Positions 1 through 9,424 are shown, counted from the stretch's first letter. The stretch is 64,000 nucleotides of DNA from Shewanella sp. Choline-02u-19 (GCF_002836205.1 NZ_PJBE01000013.1:3410001-3474000), one strand, 5' to 3'. The notes: generated by a model not told the origin, from the sequence alone. Numbers and translations: made by a program.

Positions 1-1
1 A

Positions 2-589
2 ATATTGAGTTTAGCCATATTAGGTGGCTGTTCAATGCGTGATACTGTATCAATGGACACGCCGACTAAGCAGGTTTACGATTTAAATGATATCGATCAT
101 GACGGTGTCATCGTAGCTAGAGAGCGTTGCACAGAAACAGAGCTTGGGGCAACTATCGATAACTATGGTTGTGGTAAAATCAAACCCATCAATGAACGTC
201 AAGAGTTAAAGATTTTGTTTGCCAATGACTCTTACTACATCGATCCGGTTTACTATACCCAAGTAGAAATCATTGCCAGTTTTATGCAAAAGTTTCCCAA
301 TACACAAGCGGTTATTGAGGGCCATTGTAGTAAAACGGGATCTCATGATCATAACCAAGAACTATCGCAAAACAGAGCGAATGCCGTAAGTGCATTGCTA
401 AGCGAGCGCTTTGATATTGAATCATCTCGTTTAAGTGCTGTAGGATATAGTTTTGATCGCCCAATCGATCCGACTCATACCGCTGCTGCGCATAAAGTGA
501 ATCGTCGAGTAATAGCGGAACTCACTGGGGATGACACTACTGCCGATATGAAATGGCATATATATACCGTAGATGAAGTTGTTAATTAG
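2..589 (+). CDS. OmpA-family lipoprotein of the bpf (lap) operon, 5' end outside window
   Basis: Outer-membrane lipoprotein with a C-terminal OmpA-like peptidoglycan-binding domain. The reading frame is already open at the window edge. The visible N-terminus (LSLAILGGCS) is the end of a lipoprotein signal peptide with a lipobox, so the true start lies a few codons upstream. A short Asp-rich stretch (DLNDIDHDG) resembles a calcium-binding thrombospondin type 3/EF-hand loop. Residues of about 65-175 are the OmpA domain, including the conserved IEGHCSKTGSHDHNQELSQNRA region. It ends 18 nt before bpfG and shares its direction. In Shewanella the gene before bpfG is such an OmpA-like protein, downstream of the type I secretion genes for the BpfA adhesin. 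Inferred role: anchoring the secretion or adhesin machinery to peptidoglycan. Confidence 0.87.
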   Translation: MLSLAILGGCSMRDTVSMDTPTKQVYDLNDIDHDGVIVARERCTETELGATIDNYGCGKIKPINERQELKILFANDSYYIDPVYYTQVEIIASFMQKFPNTQAVIEGHCSKTGSHDHNQELSQNRANAVSALLSERFDIESSRLSAVGYSFDRPIDPTHTAAAHKVNRRVIAELTGDDTTADMKWHIYTVDEVVN

Positions 590-607
590 GAGACGAGCTA
601 GCGCAGT

Positions 608-1321
608 ATGAATGACAGGCTTTATAAATTAAAAAAATTAAAAAAAGTCTGTCAATTCAAATTGGCGGTATTGGCTTTGTCTGTGTCTTCTCTTTATCTA
701 GACGCGAATCCAGTACCACAACTAGACTCTGCACATATTACCCAAACAATAGAATCTCAATATGGAGAGCGGGCGGGTAAACGTATTAGAGCTTGGTTTA
801 AAATTCTTGACGAAGCGAGGGAATTACAAGATAGCGATAAAATATTGATGGTTAATAATTTTTTTAACCTCTTTCATTTTGTCGAAGATATAAAACTTTG
901 GGGAAATAAGAATTATTGGGCTACGCCAATGGAGTTTATTGGCGTTAGCGGCGGAGATTGCGAAGATTTTTCTATCGCAAAGTATTTCACGTTGCTCCAA
1001 CTTGGTGTTTCAGAAGATAAATTACGCATTACTATGGTTAAGGCAACCAGCGTAAACCAATACCATATGGTGCTTGCCTACTATGAAACTCCCTCTTCCA
1101 TCCCCCTCGTTTTAGATAACCTTGATAAATCCATAAAACCAGCAACGCAGCGCAAGGATCTAATCCCGGTATACAGTTTTAACGGTCGACAATTGTGGCT
1201 AAATAAAGAAAAAGGACGAGGCGTTCTAGCAGGATCATCATCGAAACTTGCGAAGTGGAATGACCTAAAACAACGTTTAGGTGTTGAGCGACTCAAACAA
1301 CCTAAACTAAAACTGGAGTAG
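608..1321 (+). CDS. bpfG: Periplasmic cysteine protease BpfG (LapG family)
   Basis: Transglutaminase-like cysteine protease that, in the known Lap/Bpf systems, cuts the N-terminal anchor of the giant adhesin and releases cells from biofilm. It is 237 aa. A basic N-terminus and hydrophobic segment (residues 17-32) give a signal sequence. The catalytic triad can be seen as C118 (GGDCEDF), H153 (QYHMVLAYY) and D170 (PLVLDNLD), in the family order. An AGGAG overlaps the stop codon of the preceding gene. The ATG lies about 15 nt further on, which is a long spacing. BpfD starts 8 nt downstream, matching its role as inhibitor partner. An upstream dinucleotide-regulated adhesin operon is expected outside the window. 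Confidence 0.93.
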   Translation: MNDRLYKLKKLKKVCQFKLAVLALSVSSLYLDANPVPQLDSAHITQTIESQYGERAGKRIRAWFKILDEARELQDSDKILMVNNFFNLFHFVEDIKLWGNKNYWATPMEFIGVSGGDCEDFSIAKYFTLLQLGVSEDKLRITMVKATSVNQYHMVLAYYETPSSIPLVLDNLDKSIKPATQRKDLIPVYSFNGRQLWLNKEKGRGVLAGSSSKLAKWNDLKQRLGVERLKQPKLKLE

Positions 1322-1329
1322 TTAACAAG

Positions 1330-3252
1330 ATGACACTGTTTCGACAGATATACACACTTCTGTTTGTTCTATTTTTGCTAGTGGTAGCGAGTTTAGGGTA
1401 TGTGCAGTTTACCGAAACTCAGAGCTTTCTGACCAAGCAAATGGAATCTGACCTCAACAATACCAGCAATTCGCTCGGTATCATGCTGGTACCCGATTTA
1501 GAAGCGGGCGATATTGTCGGTGCAGAAACCTTAATCAATGTCATCTTCGAAGGGGGTTATTACCAAGAGGTCAAATTAACTTGGTTAGTCGATGGCAAAC
1601 AGCAAGCTTGGCAAAATCCAGTCGCTATTGAAGGTGTGCCGCAGTGGTTTATTGACCTTGACCTCTTCAAGACAATTCGACGAGAAAGCACGATTACTTC
1701 AGGATGGATCCAACTAGCAAGACTAGAGATCACCGCCCACCCAGGTTTTGGTTACCATGAACTGTGGCGCACCATGACCAATGCAATCATTGTTTTTTCC
1801 ATACTTTTTTTAATTGCAATTATTTTGGCCCGTGTTGGCCTTACGTGGATTTTGAAGCCATTACATGAAATTGCGGAACATGCTAAAGAGATAGCCAATA
1901 GAAAGTTTGGCCCTGATATGGTGGTGCCTAGAACCCTTGAGCTGAAATCAGTCGTTCAAGCCTTCAATAGCATGTCTGAGCAACTCAAACAGATCTTTAC
2001 CTCTCTTGATGAGGAGGTCGGCGAGCTGAGAAAGAAAAACCTAGTTGACCAAGTCTCTACCCTCCCCAATCGTCAATACATGATGGGTAGGTTGAATGGC
2101 TGGTTAAGCGAGCCGAAGAACGGTGCGCTTATTATGGCTAAAATGGACTGGCTTGAAGAGGTCCACAGTAAATATGGTTACCAAGTAAGAGATGAGACCA
2201 TCAAGCTGTTAGCTGAAAAAATGAAGCAGCATTTAGACGGCGTGACCACATCCGTCATCGCCCGTATTGCCGCCTATGAGTTTGCGTTTCTGATCACAAG
2301 CTCTGAGCATGATCAAACCAGTAAATACTTGCAGACCCTTATTCGCACCATTAACCAAGAAATGTCTAAAGCCGGTTGTAAGCCAAATGAAGGCTTCGCA
2401 CTAGGGATTGCAGAACGCATAGGTCAAATGACGGTTAGCGACATTTTGGCGCAGGCTGACAATGCACTGCAAAAATCACTGCAGGAAAATAAAGTATTCC
2501 ATTGGTTTGAGACAAATGAGAAACAACTGTTTACTCGCGAGCAATGGCGAGAGCACCTCAGTACCGCAATTAGCGGTGGCAAGTTTAAGTTTAAGTGGCA
2601 ACCTATATTACTTAATGACAATGATTCAGTACTACAAAGAGAGCTTTATTGTCAGCTAGAGATCGGTGATAAAAAAGTGTTTGCGGGTCAGTTCATGCCT
2701 TATATTGAACTATTATCGCTGGGCACTTTACTCGATAAATGTTTAATCGAAACTATTAGTGCAAAAGACTTACTCGGCCGTAATTTTGAACCTATTGCTA
2801 TCAACCTAACGTTTGAAAGTATCAATGACATTGAGTTCCATCAGTGGCTCAATAAATTGCTGCGATCATCTGCGTTGAGAGAACGTATATGTTTTGATAT
2901 ACCAGAAGCGGCGGTATATAGCAGCCCAGAGGCTTGTGAAGCTCTGTGTACGGTTATTAGAGACAATGGTGCACACTTTGGTATCGATCATTTTGGTCGC
3001 CAGTTTGGCTCAATGCGCTACTTACAAAGCTTAAGACCTAGCTATGTTAAGTTAGATCAATCATTTGCATATTATGATGACAGTGAGCATAGCAGTGAGC
3101 TTTGCCGTGCCTTAATCAATGTAGCCAAAGGGCTAGACATTGAGGTTATCGTCACCGGCATAGAAGAGAAACAGCAGTTAGCACGTTTCGTCCCCTTAAA
3201 GACCAATGCTTATATGGGCTATGTATCACCACCAATAGACATTGAGCTATAG
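1330..3252 (+). CDS. bpfD: c-di-GMP receptor BpfD (LapD family)
   Basis: Inner-membrane inside-out receptor that sequesters BpfG when cytoplasmic c-di-GMP is high. It is 640 aa: TM1 (about residues 8-26), a periplasmic LapD/MoxY domain (about 27-147) with the SGW motif at W126 (equivalent to the LapG-contact Trp in P. fluorescens LapD), TM2 (about 150-172), HAMP (about 173-225), a GGDEF domain and an EAL domain. Both catalytic domains are degenerate. AAYEF replaces GGDEF at 314-318, and the EAL signature is missing. Loss of activity with retained c-di-GMP binding by the EAL domain is the rule in this family. The gene follows bpfG by 8 nt and is followed by a hairpin terminator at 3280. Confidence 0.93.
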   Translation: MTLFRQIYTLLFVLFLLVVASLGYVQFTETQSFLTKQMESDLNNTSNSLGIMLVPDLEAGDIVGAETLINVIFEGGYYQEVKLTWLVDGKQQAWQNPVAIEGVPQWFIDLDLFKTIRRESTITSGWIQLARLEITAHPGFGYHELWRTMTNAIIVFSILFLIAIILARVGLTWILKPLHEIAEHAKEIANRKFGPDMVVPRTLELKSVVQAFNSMSEQLKQIFTSLDEEVGELRKKNLVDQVSTLPNRQYMMGRLNGWLSEPKNGALIMAKMDWLEEVHSKYGYQVRDETIKLLAEKMKQHLDGVTTSVIARIAAYEFAFLITSSEHDQTSKYLQTLIRTINQEMSKAGCKPNEGFALGIAERIGQMTVSDILAQADNALQKSLQENKVFHWFETNEKQLFTREQWREHLSTAISGGKFKFKWQPILLNDNDSVLQRELYCQLEIGDKKVFAGQFMPYIELLSLGTLLDKCLIETISAKDLLGRNFEPIAINLTFESINDIEFHQWLNKLLRSSALRERICFDIPEAAVYSSPEACEALCTVIRDNGAHFGIDHFGRQFGSMRYLQSLRPSYVKLDQSFAYYDDSEHSSELCRALINVAKGLDIEVIVTGIEEKQQLARFVPLKTNAYMGYVSPPIDIEL

Positions 3253-3279
3253 CGAGGCACCTGCATAACCAAATTGATT

Positions 3280-3304
3280 AAGGCCTCAACAGAGGCCTTT
3301 TGTT
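3280..3304 (+). terminator. Rho-independent terminator after bpfD
   Basis: AAGGCCTC / GAGGCCTT stem with a 4-nt loop (AACA) followed by TTTTG, 28 nt after the bpfD stop. It closes the bpf operon. Confidence 0.8.
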
Positions 3305-3489
3305 TGTCTACAGTAAAATTTCAATCGCTTTGAACTCTAAAATTGCTTTCCTCAAAATACCAAATGTATTGAGTATGCTGTCAATCCAGCTGCACTCATG
3401 CCTTAACTCATGCGCATTGATTGGATGAACATGATCGTTTTTCCGATCAATACACAGCAGAAGTGGAATATTCAAGTAAATTCAACACA

Positions 3490-3523
3490 CAAAAAAGCCC
3501 TTGAATTGCTCGAAGGGCTTTCT
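3490..3523 (-). terminator. Distal terminator copy of the tRNA operon
   Basis: A hairpin with an AAGCCCTTCGAG arm, near-identical to the terminator at 3672-3703 and read on the minus strand with a T tract. It lies next to a decayed tRNA-Pro 3' piece, so it looks like a duplicate of the end of the tRNA operon. Confidence 0.65.
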
Positions 3524-3524
3524 A

Positions 3525-3575
3525 GTAAAGTGGTCGGCTATCGGTTCATAAAAAATGAGGATTTGAACCTGGCTT
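3525..3575 (-). pseudogene. Decayed tRNA-Pro 3' end (remnant 1)
   Basis: On the plus strand the segment keeps the TGGTCGG (3'-CCA and acceptor) and a degenerate GGATTTGAACCT (T-arm) of tRNA-Pro. The anticodon arm and 5' half are lost. It lies in the same order relative to a terminator hairpin as the intact gene. Confidence 0.55.
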
Positions 3576-3584
3576 TAATCAAAA

Positions 3585-3619
3585 CGAAAAAAGCCTCCTG
3601 ATAAATCAGGAGGCTTTTC
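3585..3619 (-). terminator. Second terminator copy behind the tRNA operon
   Basis: AAGCCTCCTGAT / ATCAGGAGGCTT hairpin with A/T-rich flanks. It sits in the same relative place as the other terminator copies but its stem has diverged, with both arms still complementary. Confidence 0.6.
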
Positions 3620-3621
3620 GA

Positions 3622-3657
3622 AAGTGGTCGGTCGTTAAAAGTAGGATTCGAAGCCTT
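3622..3657 (-). pseudogene. Decayed tRNA-Pro 3' end (remnant 2)
   Basis: Keeps AGTGGTCGGT (CCA and acceptor end) and AGGATTCGAAGCC (T-arm) of the intact tRNA-Pro but nothing of the anticodon or D arms. Confidence 0.5.
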
Positions 3658-3671
3658 TAATTCTAACCAAC

Positions 3672-3703
3672 AAAAAAGCCCCTCGATTTCTCGAAGGGCT
3701 TTC
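3672..3703 (-). terminator. Primary terminator of the tRNA operon
   Basis: Read on the minus strand: AAGCCCTTCGAG, short loop, CGAGGGGCTTTTTT. It starts about 9 nt after the CCA of the last tRNA-Pro. Confidence 0.75.
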
Positions 3704-3711
3704 TAGTAAAG

Positions 3712-3788
<77 letters not shown>

Positions 3789-3799
3789 TAAACTTTTTA

Positions 3800-3900
3800 A
3801 AGATGGTCGGTATCTTGTAAAAAGCAGGATTCGAACCTCTGACTCTCTGGTCCGCTCTTGCTTCAAATCAGGATGCGCTATCGGGCTGCGCTCTTATTTT
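3800..3900 (-). pseudogene. Degenerate full-length tRNA-Pro copy
   Basis: Aligns along its length with the two intact tRNA-Pro genes (GGATTCGAACCTCTGACTCTCTGG, then ATGCGCTATCGGGCTGCGCT, each on the plus strand). About 10 nt are inserted in the anticodon arm, and the acceptor no longer pairs. It sits between the two intact copies, where enterobacterial operons of this type carry tRNA-Leu. The sequence is Pro-like, not Leu-like. Confidence 0.7.
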
Positions 3901-3962
3901 ACTAAGAATCCGAAAATCTTTTGTCTAACTAAATACCGAGTAAACTCGTTATCTTTTAAATG

Positions 3963-4039
<77 letters not shown>

Positions 4040-4074
4040 AACTTTTAAAACTATTCTAACAACACGAGGAAAAA

Positions 4075-4151
4075 TGGGGTGACTGATGGGGCTCGAACCC
4101 ACGACAACCGGAATCACAATCCGGGGCTCTACCAACTGAGCTACAATCACC
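4075..4151 (-). tRNA. tRNA-His (GTG)
   Basis: 77 nt including the extra 5' G (G-1) opposite C73 that marks tRNA-His, and CCA. The anticodon loop TTGTGAT gives GTG. The acceptor GTGATTG pairs with CAGTCAC with one G-U pair. Position two in the Arg-His-Pro-Pro operon, like hisR in E. coli argX-hisR-leuT-proM. Confidence 0.96.
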
Positions 4152-4189
4152 ACTGCTATTTCCTACTAACAAAACATCCGTTTCCTATC

Positions 4190-4266
4190 TGGTGCACCCA
4201 GAAGGATTCGAACCCTCGGCCTCACCCTCCGGAGGGGTGCGCTCTATCCAGCTGAGCTATGGGTGC
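4190..4266 (-). tRNA. tRNA-Arg (CCG)
   Basis: 77 nt with CCA. The acceptor GCACCCA pairs with TGGGTGC, and the anticodon loop CTCCGGA gives CCG. It is the first gene of the operon. Just upstream on the minus strand is a TATTATATG -10-like box followed by a GC-rich stretch, as in stringently controlled stable-RNA promoters. The -35 is not clear. Confidence 0.96.
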
Positions 4267-4482
4267 CTTGCCTTGTTAGCGACGCATATAATATGGATAA
4301 AACACCCCCCCGTCTACACTTGATTTGCATTTTTCATCTGCTTGCTCAAGATTTGAGTCGTTTGTACGGTTTTATAGCACGATTGGACAAAAATAAAGCT
4401 TTGGATATAAACATTTTTCATGTTATTTATAAAGATTAGTTAAAATCATGATCAAAATAAAAATAGCGCTTGGCGGAAATGC

Positions 4483-7104
4483 ATGTTTAGGGAAGAAACA
4501 TTGCAGTCGACAGAAACTGTGAGATTGCACAAAAGGATTGCACGCTTAAAAGTATTGGCTCTTAAATACAAGCGCGCTGAGATCACTCAAAACGCTCTGT
4601 TGGATATTTCCAACTTAGCTGCCAGTGTCAGCACACCTGAAGAGTTTTACTCATCTTTGCATCAATCCCTCAAAAAGCTCATTGCTGCTGATAATTTCTT
4701 CATCGCGACACTAAATCCTGTTACGGGAAGAATTGAAATTCCCTTTTTTGCAGATGAAAAAGATCGACATCCACAAGATTGTTACCCCAATGAAGATCTA
4801 TCCCAAATGCTTTATAGCGGTTTGACGGGTTATGTGCTTAAAACCGAACAAGCACTGGTTTGCAATAACGACACTTACCAACAGCTCGTCAACTCTAACG
4901 CTATTATGCCCAAAGGCAGCAACTGTCATCTGTGGGTAGGGGTTCCAATTAGGAGCGCAGAGTGCACCACTGGGGTGCTTGTGGTGCAAAGCTATGACTC
5001 CAACATCCACTATGGCGATATAGAAGTAGAACTGATGAACTTCATTAGCCATCATATCTCTGCTGTCGTTGAACGTTTGCAATATCAAGAGCAACTTGAG
5101 CTCGCTATCGAAACTCGCACCAAAGAGCTCAGCATTGCTTACAACAAGTTGAAACTTGAAGTCTATGAAAGACGAAGAGCCGAGCGATTGCAGCAGTCTT
5201 TGTTTGAGATTGCGGACCTCGCAACATCCAATATTGATAGCCTAGAGTTTTACGAAGAGCTTCATCGGGTCATTAGTCACCTTATCCCAATCAATAATTG
5301 CTTTATCTCGTTGCTTAACGAAGAACGAAACACCTTAAGTTTCCCCTACTTTGTTTCACAGTTTGATCTACCTTCTCCTAAGCCTAGAGCCGTTAGTGAC
5401 GGGTTAACTGAGTACATTTTATTAAACCATAAACCTAGATTATTAGAGCGCAGTGACATTAATGCATTAATTCAATCAGGAGAGCTCTATTGTGAAGCCC
5501 CTGAACTCAATGACACCCAAGAGATAAACCAGTGGATAGGCTTACCATTATTAATCCACGGAAAAGTCAGTGGTTCGCTCACCATTTACAGTTACAGCTA
5601 TAGCCAAAACTACCAAGAAAAAGACTTAGAGCTGCTTACCTTTGTCTCGCAGCATATCGCCACAGCGATAGAGAAAAAACTCTCGTCAGAGTCATTGCAA
5701 CTCAGCTACGAACAATTAGAAGAGAAGGTACATGAGCGCACTCAGGCGCTTGCTTGTGTAAATGAGGATCTTGAAGAAGAGATCCATCAGCGTAAACGCA
5801 TTGAGCGACAACTGGTACATGACGCCAAACACGATAACCTCACAGGGTTACCTAATCGCGCCATGTTTATGGAGCGTTTATCGCAAACAATTAAGCATGC
5901 TCGACGCCACACTCTCGACAAGTTTGCAGTGCTGTTTATCGACATGGATAGGTTTAAGCTGTTAAACGACACTTTAGGTCATCTAGAGGGCGACCGTTTT
6001 CTAATTGAAACAGCCAAACGCCTGCACTTCTGCATTCGCAGTAACGACATGCTAGCCCGTTTAGGCGGTGATGAGTTTGTTATCTTATTGGATTCCGTTG
6101 GCAATCAGAAAGATGCTGAAGATGTCGCTGAGCGTGTATTAGTTGAGTTGTCCCACCCCTTCACCCTCTCAAACCAACAAGTCAACTCCAGTGCCAGTAT
6201 CGGAGTCGCCATGAGTGGCTCAAGCAATTCAGACACGAGTGAGTCGGTGCTGCGCAACGCTGATAACGCAATGTACCAAGCGAAATCAAAAGGTAAAGGT
6301 TGCTACGTGATCTTTGATCACGGTAACAATAAGCAACAAGTCCAAGAACTTGAGCTAGAAAACGAACTCAAGATGGCACTTAAAAAAGGCGAGCTACAAC
6401 TTAGCTACTTACCTATAATGGAACTCGACACTGAGCGGGTCATTGCATTTGAACCAAGATTATTTTGGCATCATCCAACACTAGGCAAAGTGAAGCAATT
6501 GCAGCTCAATAACATTGCTGAGCACTGCAATTTGCTTATAGAGTTGGATAATTACCTGCTAGCAGGCATTAATGAGGGGTTTCAAACATTAGAACAGCAA
6601 TTTGGCGTCGACTTCCATTTGCAGGTTTCAATATCAAGCCAGCATTTAAATCACAAGCATGCACTGAGATCATTAAAGAATAAGATTAAGCAATGCGGCT
6701 TTGATCTGAGCAAACTAACACTCTTTTTCAATGAGAAAGCCTTCGTACAAAATACCAATAACCACATTAACGCTTTTGAAATACTCAGCAGTCTCAACGT
6801 GCAGTTAGGGATAGAAGCTTACGGCAGCGCTCATAGCGCTATAAGCAGCTTAACCTTTTTACCTATTCAGTCATTAAAGCTAGATCCAAGCTACGCAACT
6901 CACCTCGAAAGTGAACAGTACCTCAAGCTTATAAAAGCCTATTACTGCGCCGCTCGTGCACTAGAGCTTGAAATATTCGCGGTGGGAATTTGCAGTAAAG
7001 CACACTGCCAAGTGTTATCAGAGATAGGCTTTAAGAAAGGCCAAGGTATTGCGCTGGGTAAAGTATTTGAACTTAATAGCGCAAAAAACCAAGTGTGCGC
7101 TTAA
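4483..7104 (+). CDS. GAF-GAF-GGDEF protein with degenerate EAL domain
   Basis: Predicted soluble diguanylate cyclase (GTP to c-di-GMP), 873 aa, no TM segment. Order: GAF (about 35-195), short helical linker, second GAF (about 230-395), coiled-coil (about 400-445), GGDEF (about 450-610), EAL-like (about 620-865). GGDEF is intact at 528-532, with an RSND inhibitory I-site five residues before it. In the EAL-like domain E-P-R (657-659) replaces EAL, IEAYG replaces the usual I-D-D-F-G, and the metal-binding Asn of the VNLS motif is missing. Phosphodiesterase activity is therefore unlikely. A GGCGGA lies 5 nt before the ATG. It sits beside the bpf operon, whose output depends on c-di-GMP, so a functional link is plausible but inferred. 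Confidence 0.88.
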   Translation: MFREETLQSTETVRLHKRIARLKVLALKYKRAEITQNALLDISNLAASVSTPEEFYSSLHQSLKKLIAADNFFIATLNPVTGRIEIPFFADEKDRHPQDCYPNEDLSQMLYSGLTGYVLKTEQALVCNNDTYQQLVNSNAIMPKGSNCHLWVGVPIRSAECTTGVLVVQSYDSNIHYGDIEVELMNFISHHISAVVERLQYQEQLELAIETRTKELSIAYNKLKLEVYERRRAERLQQSLFEIADLATSNIDSLEFYEELHRVISHLIPINNCFISLLNEERNTLSFPYFVSQFDLPSPKPRAVSDGLTEYILLNHKPRLLERSDINALIQSGELYCEAPELNDTQEINQWIGLPLLIHGKVSGSLTIYSYSYSQNYQEKDLELLTFVSQHIATAIEKKLSSESLQLSYEQLEEKVHERTQALACVNEDLEEEIHQRKRIERQLVHDAKHDNLTGLPNRAMFMERLSQTIKHARRHTLDKFAVLFIDMDRFKLLNDTLGHLEGDRFLIETAKRLHFCIRSNDMLARLGGDEFVILLDSVGNQKDAEDVAERVLVELSHPFTLSNQQVNSSASIGVAMSGSSNSDTSESVLRNADNAMYQAKSKGKGCYVIFDHGNNKQQVQELELENELKMALKKGELQLSYLPIMELDTERVIAFEPRLFWHHPTLGKVKQLQLNNIAEHCNLLIELDNYLLAGINEGFQTLEQQFGVDFHLQVSISSQHLNHKHALRSLKNKIKQCGFDLSKLTLFFNEKAFVQNTNNHINAFEILSSLNVQLGIEAYGSAHSAISSLTFLPIQSLKLDPSYATHLESEQYLKLIKAYYCAARALELEIFAVGICSKAHCQVLSEIGFKKGQGIALGKVFELNSAKNQVCA

Positions 7105-7129
7105 CGCAGCAGAATGCGGATCTGCTGCG
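7105..7129. terminator. Bidirectional hairpin between converging genes
   Basis: CGCAGCAGA / TCTGCTGCG perfect 9-bp stem with a 7-nt loop, between the GGDEF gene and the 3' end of rep. A-rich on the rep side. Confidence 0.7.
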
Positions 7130-7147
7130 CGGTAAAAAATAAAACAT

Positions 7148-9160
7148 TTACTTCTTAAACATATCTCTCAGGTTAGCAATATTGCTCTTACCTTTTTGCT
7201 GTAGTTGTTCTGCACTTTGCACTGGCTTACGATTTTCCCAGATCAAGTCATCTTGTGGTAACTCCATCAAAAAACGACTGGGTTCACAACGTATCGTTTC
7301 ACCAAACTGTCGGCGCTCACGACAGATCACAAACCACAGCTCTCTTTGTGCTCGCGTGATCCCTACGTAGGCTAAGCGACGCTCTTCATCGACATTACCT
7401 TCATCAATACTGCTTTGATGAGGCAAAATGCGTTCTTCTGCGCCGACCATAAATACGAATGGGAACTCCAAGCCTTTTGACGCATGTAAGGTCATCAACT
7501 GCACTTGGTCTCCACCTTCATCTTCGCTATTACGCTCCATCATGTCGCGTAACGTTAAGCGAGCCACCACCTCCTGCAGTGTCATCCCCTCATCAAGATC
7601 GTCACCTTCAAGCATTTCAGTAACCCATCGGTACAGCTCCGAAATGTTTTTCATGCGCATCTCAGCAGCTTTAGCGCTGGTACTGGTTTCGTAGAGGTAG
7701 TCTTCGTAATTGATCTTTCTGATCAACTGCTTTACCGCTTCAACGGGCTCGCCGCGCAAAGCGACCTCTCCCGTTTCAACCACAAAACGGCCAAACTGGT
7801 ACAAAGAAGCCATCGCCGCTGGAGGCAGTTCATGGTTCAGATCGGCCTCAAAAATGGCAGCAAACATTGAGATCTGTTTTTTGTTAGAGAAGTTACCTAA
7901 ACGCTCTAATGTGGCAGGGCCAATACCTCGTTTAGGCAGGTTAACAATCCGTAAAAAGGCATTATCGTCATCAGGATTCACCACCAAGCGCAGGTAAGCC
8001 ATGATGTCTTTAATCTCAGCTCGACCGAAAAAGGATGTCCCGCCGCTAAGCTTATAAGGGATACGGTTGGTCATTAGCGCCCGCTCGAGTAAACGAGACT
8101 GATGGTTACCGCGGTACAAAATAGCGTAGGCACCATACTGAGTACGCCCAACAAACTTATGTCGAATAATCTCCGCCACAACCCGTTCAGCTTCTTGCTC
8201 CTCATTTGCCGCAATTAATACCCGAATAGGCTCACCATAAGCGAGTTCGCTAAACAGGGCTTTTTCATAAATATGCGGGTTATTGGCGATCAGTATGTTT
8301 GCGGCACGTAAAATACGCTGACTAGAGCGGTAATTTTGCTCCAGTTTTATCAATTTTAATTTAGGGAAATCTTTGCCAAGCAACACCAGATTCTGCGGTT
8401 TAGCCCCGCGCCACGAGTAGATTGACTGATCGTCGTCACCCACCACGGTAAAACGAGCCCGCTCACCCACGAGCAACTTCACCATCTCGTATTGACTAGT
8501 GTTAGTGTCTTGATACTCATCCACCAGCATATATTTAAACCGAGTCTGCCAGCGCGTCCTCACCTCTTCATTTTGTCTAAGCAATAAAGTAGGCAACAGA
8601 ATTAAATCATCGAAATCGAGCGCGTTATACGCTTTCATGTGCTGAGCATAGCGATGGTAAAGCACCGCAAATAACTGTTGCTGCTCATCCTTAGCAATCT
8701 TGGTGGCTTGCTCTGGAATAACCAAATCCCCTTTCCAATTGGAAATAGTGGTCGCCAGCGAGCGTAATAGATCTTTATCTTCATCTAACTCGTCTTGCGT
8801 CAGCTCTTTCAGCAAAGATAAAGTGTCTTGATCATCAAACAGTGAGAATCCAGGCTTTAACCCAACCACTTTATGCTCACGCTTGATGATCTCTAACCCT
8901 AGAGTATGAAACGTCGAAATCCATAGACCACGAGCTTCTTTACGCCCCATAGACTTAGAGACACGCTCTTTCATCTCGCGCGCAGCCTTATTGGTAAAGG
9001 TCACAGCGGCAATATTGCGGGCCTTATAGCCACACTTGTCGACCAGATAACCAATCTTGTTAATAATCACTCTGGTTTTGCCACTACCTGCACCAGCAAG
9101 CACTAAACAAGGGCCACTGACATAGTGGACGGCTTCATTTTGTCCGGGATTGAGCTTCAT
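7148..9160 (-). CDS. rep: ATP-dependent DNA helicase Rep
   Basis: 3'-5' SF1A helicase that helps replication forks past protein blocks. It is 670 aa, close to the 673 aa of E. coli Rep. Motifs: Walker A AGAGSGKT (22-29), motif II DEYQDT, QSIYSWRGA (motif III), VQLMTLHASKGLEFPFVFMVG (motif V; first 20 residues begin at the V), YVGITRAQ (motif VI). The rep-ilv neighbourhood is conserved with E. coli. The start is MKLNPGQ, as in the family, although the ribosome binding site is weak. Confidence 0.97.
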   Translation of the reverse strand: MKLNPGQNEAVHYVSGPCLVLAGAGSGKTRVIINKIGYLVDKCGYKARNIAAVTFTNKAAREMKERVSKSMGRKEARGLWISTFHTLGLEIIKREHKVVGLKPGFSLFDDQDTLSLLKELTQDELDEDKDLLRSLATTISNWKGDLVIPEQATKIAKDEQQQLFAVLYHRYAQHMKAYNALDFDDLILLPTLLLRQNEEVRTRWQTRFKYMLVDEYQDTNTSQYEMVKLLVGERARFTVVGDDDQSIYSWRGAKPQNLVLLGKDFPKLKLIKLEQNYRSSQRILRAANILIANNPHIYEKALFSELAYGEPIRVLIAANEEQEAERVVAEIIRHKFVGRTQYGAYAILYRGNHQSRLLERALMTNRIPYKLSGGTSFFGRAEIKDIMAYLRLVVNPDDDNAFLRIVNLPKRGIGPATLERLGNFSNKKQISMFAAIFEADLNHELPPAAMASLYQFGRFVVETGEVALRGEPVEAVKQLIRKINYEDYLYETSTSAKAAEMRMKNISELYRWVTEMLEGDDLDEGMTLQEVVARLTLRDMMERNSEDEGGDQVQLMTLHASKGLEFPFVFMVGAEERILPHQSSIDEGNVDEERRLAYVGITRAQRELWFVICRERRQFGETIRCEPSRFLMELPQDDLIWENRKPVQSAEQLQQKGKSNIANLRDMFKK

Positions 9161-9220
9161 CTGTACTTAACAACCAAGGTATATGAAAGGGGGTACTAGA
9201 AAACGAATGATAGCAGAAAG

Positions 9221-9424
9221 CTAAGGGCTGTAGATCTTCCGAGCTTAGTTTTTGTTTGACTCTTTACCGTAAAGAATAATGATTTTAGTACACAGCTTCA
9301 GCGATGATGCTTAGCGGGCTAAACGAAAAGCTCGTAACGCATTCTAGTCGTAAAAGAATAGAAGCATTGAAACGAACCCTAAGGGCCGCGCTTATAGCTG
9401 ACGATACTCGTCACTATTTTTACA
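9221..9424 (-). mobile_element. Truncated MITE-like element, copy 1
   Basis: Inverted partial copy of the element at 34902-35170. Shared blocks include CGAGCTTAGTTTTTGTT, AGCGATGATGCTTAGC, AAGCTCGTAACGCATT and TGAAACGAACCCTAAGGGCC. The end near 9221 (CTAAGGGCTGTAGATCTTCC) matches the terminal inverted repeat. The other end is missing beyond about 9424. No coding capacity. It fills most of the rep-tetR intergenic region. Confidence 0.7.

Noticed and set aside
3410..3601. 63-aa open frame on the plus strand
   Set aside because: It runs through terminator and tRNA remnants, has no ribosome site and no protein-like composition.
3800..3900. tRNA-Leu, expected here from the E. coli operon order
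   Set aside because: The sequence aligns with tRNA-Pro and has no long variable arm.
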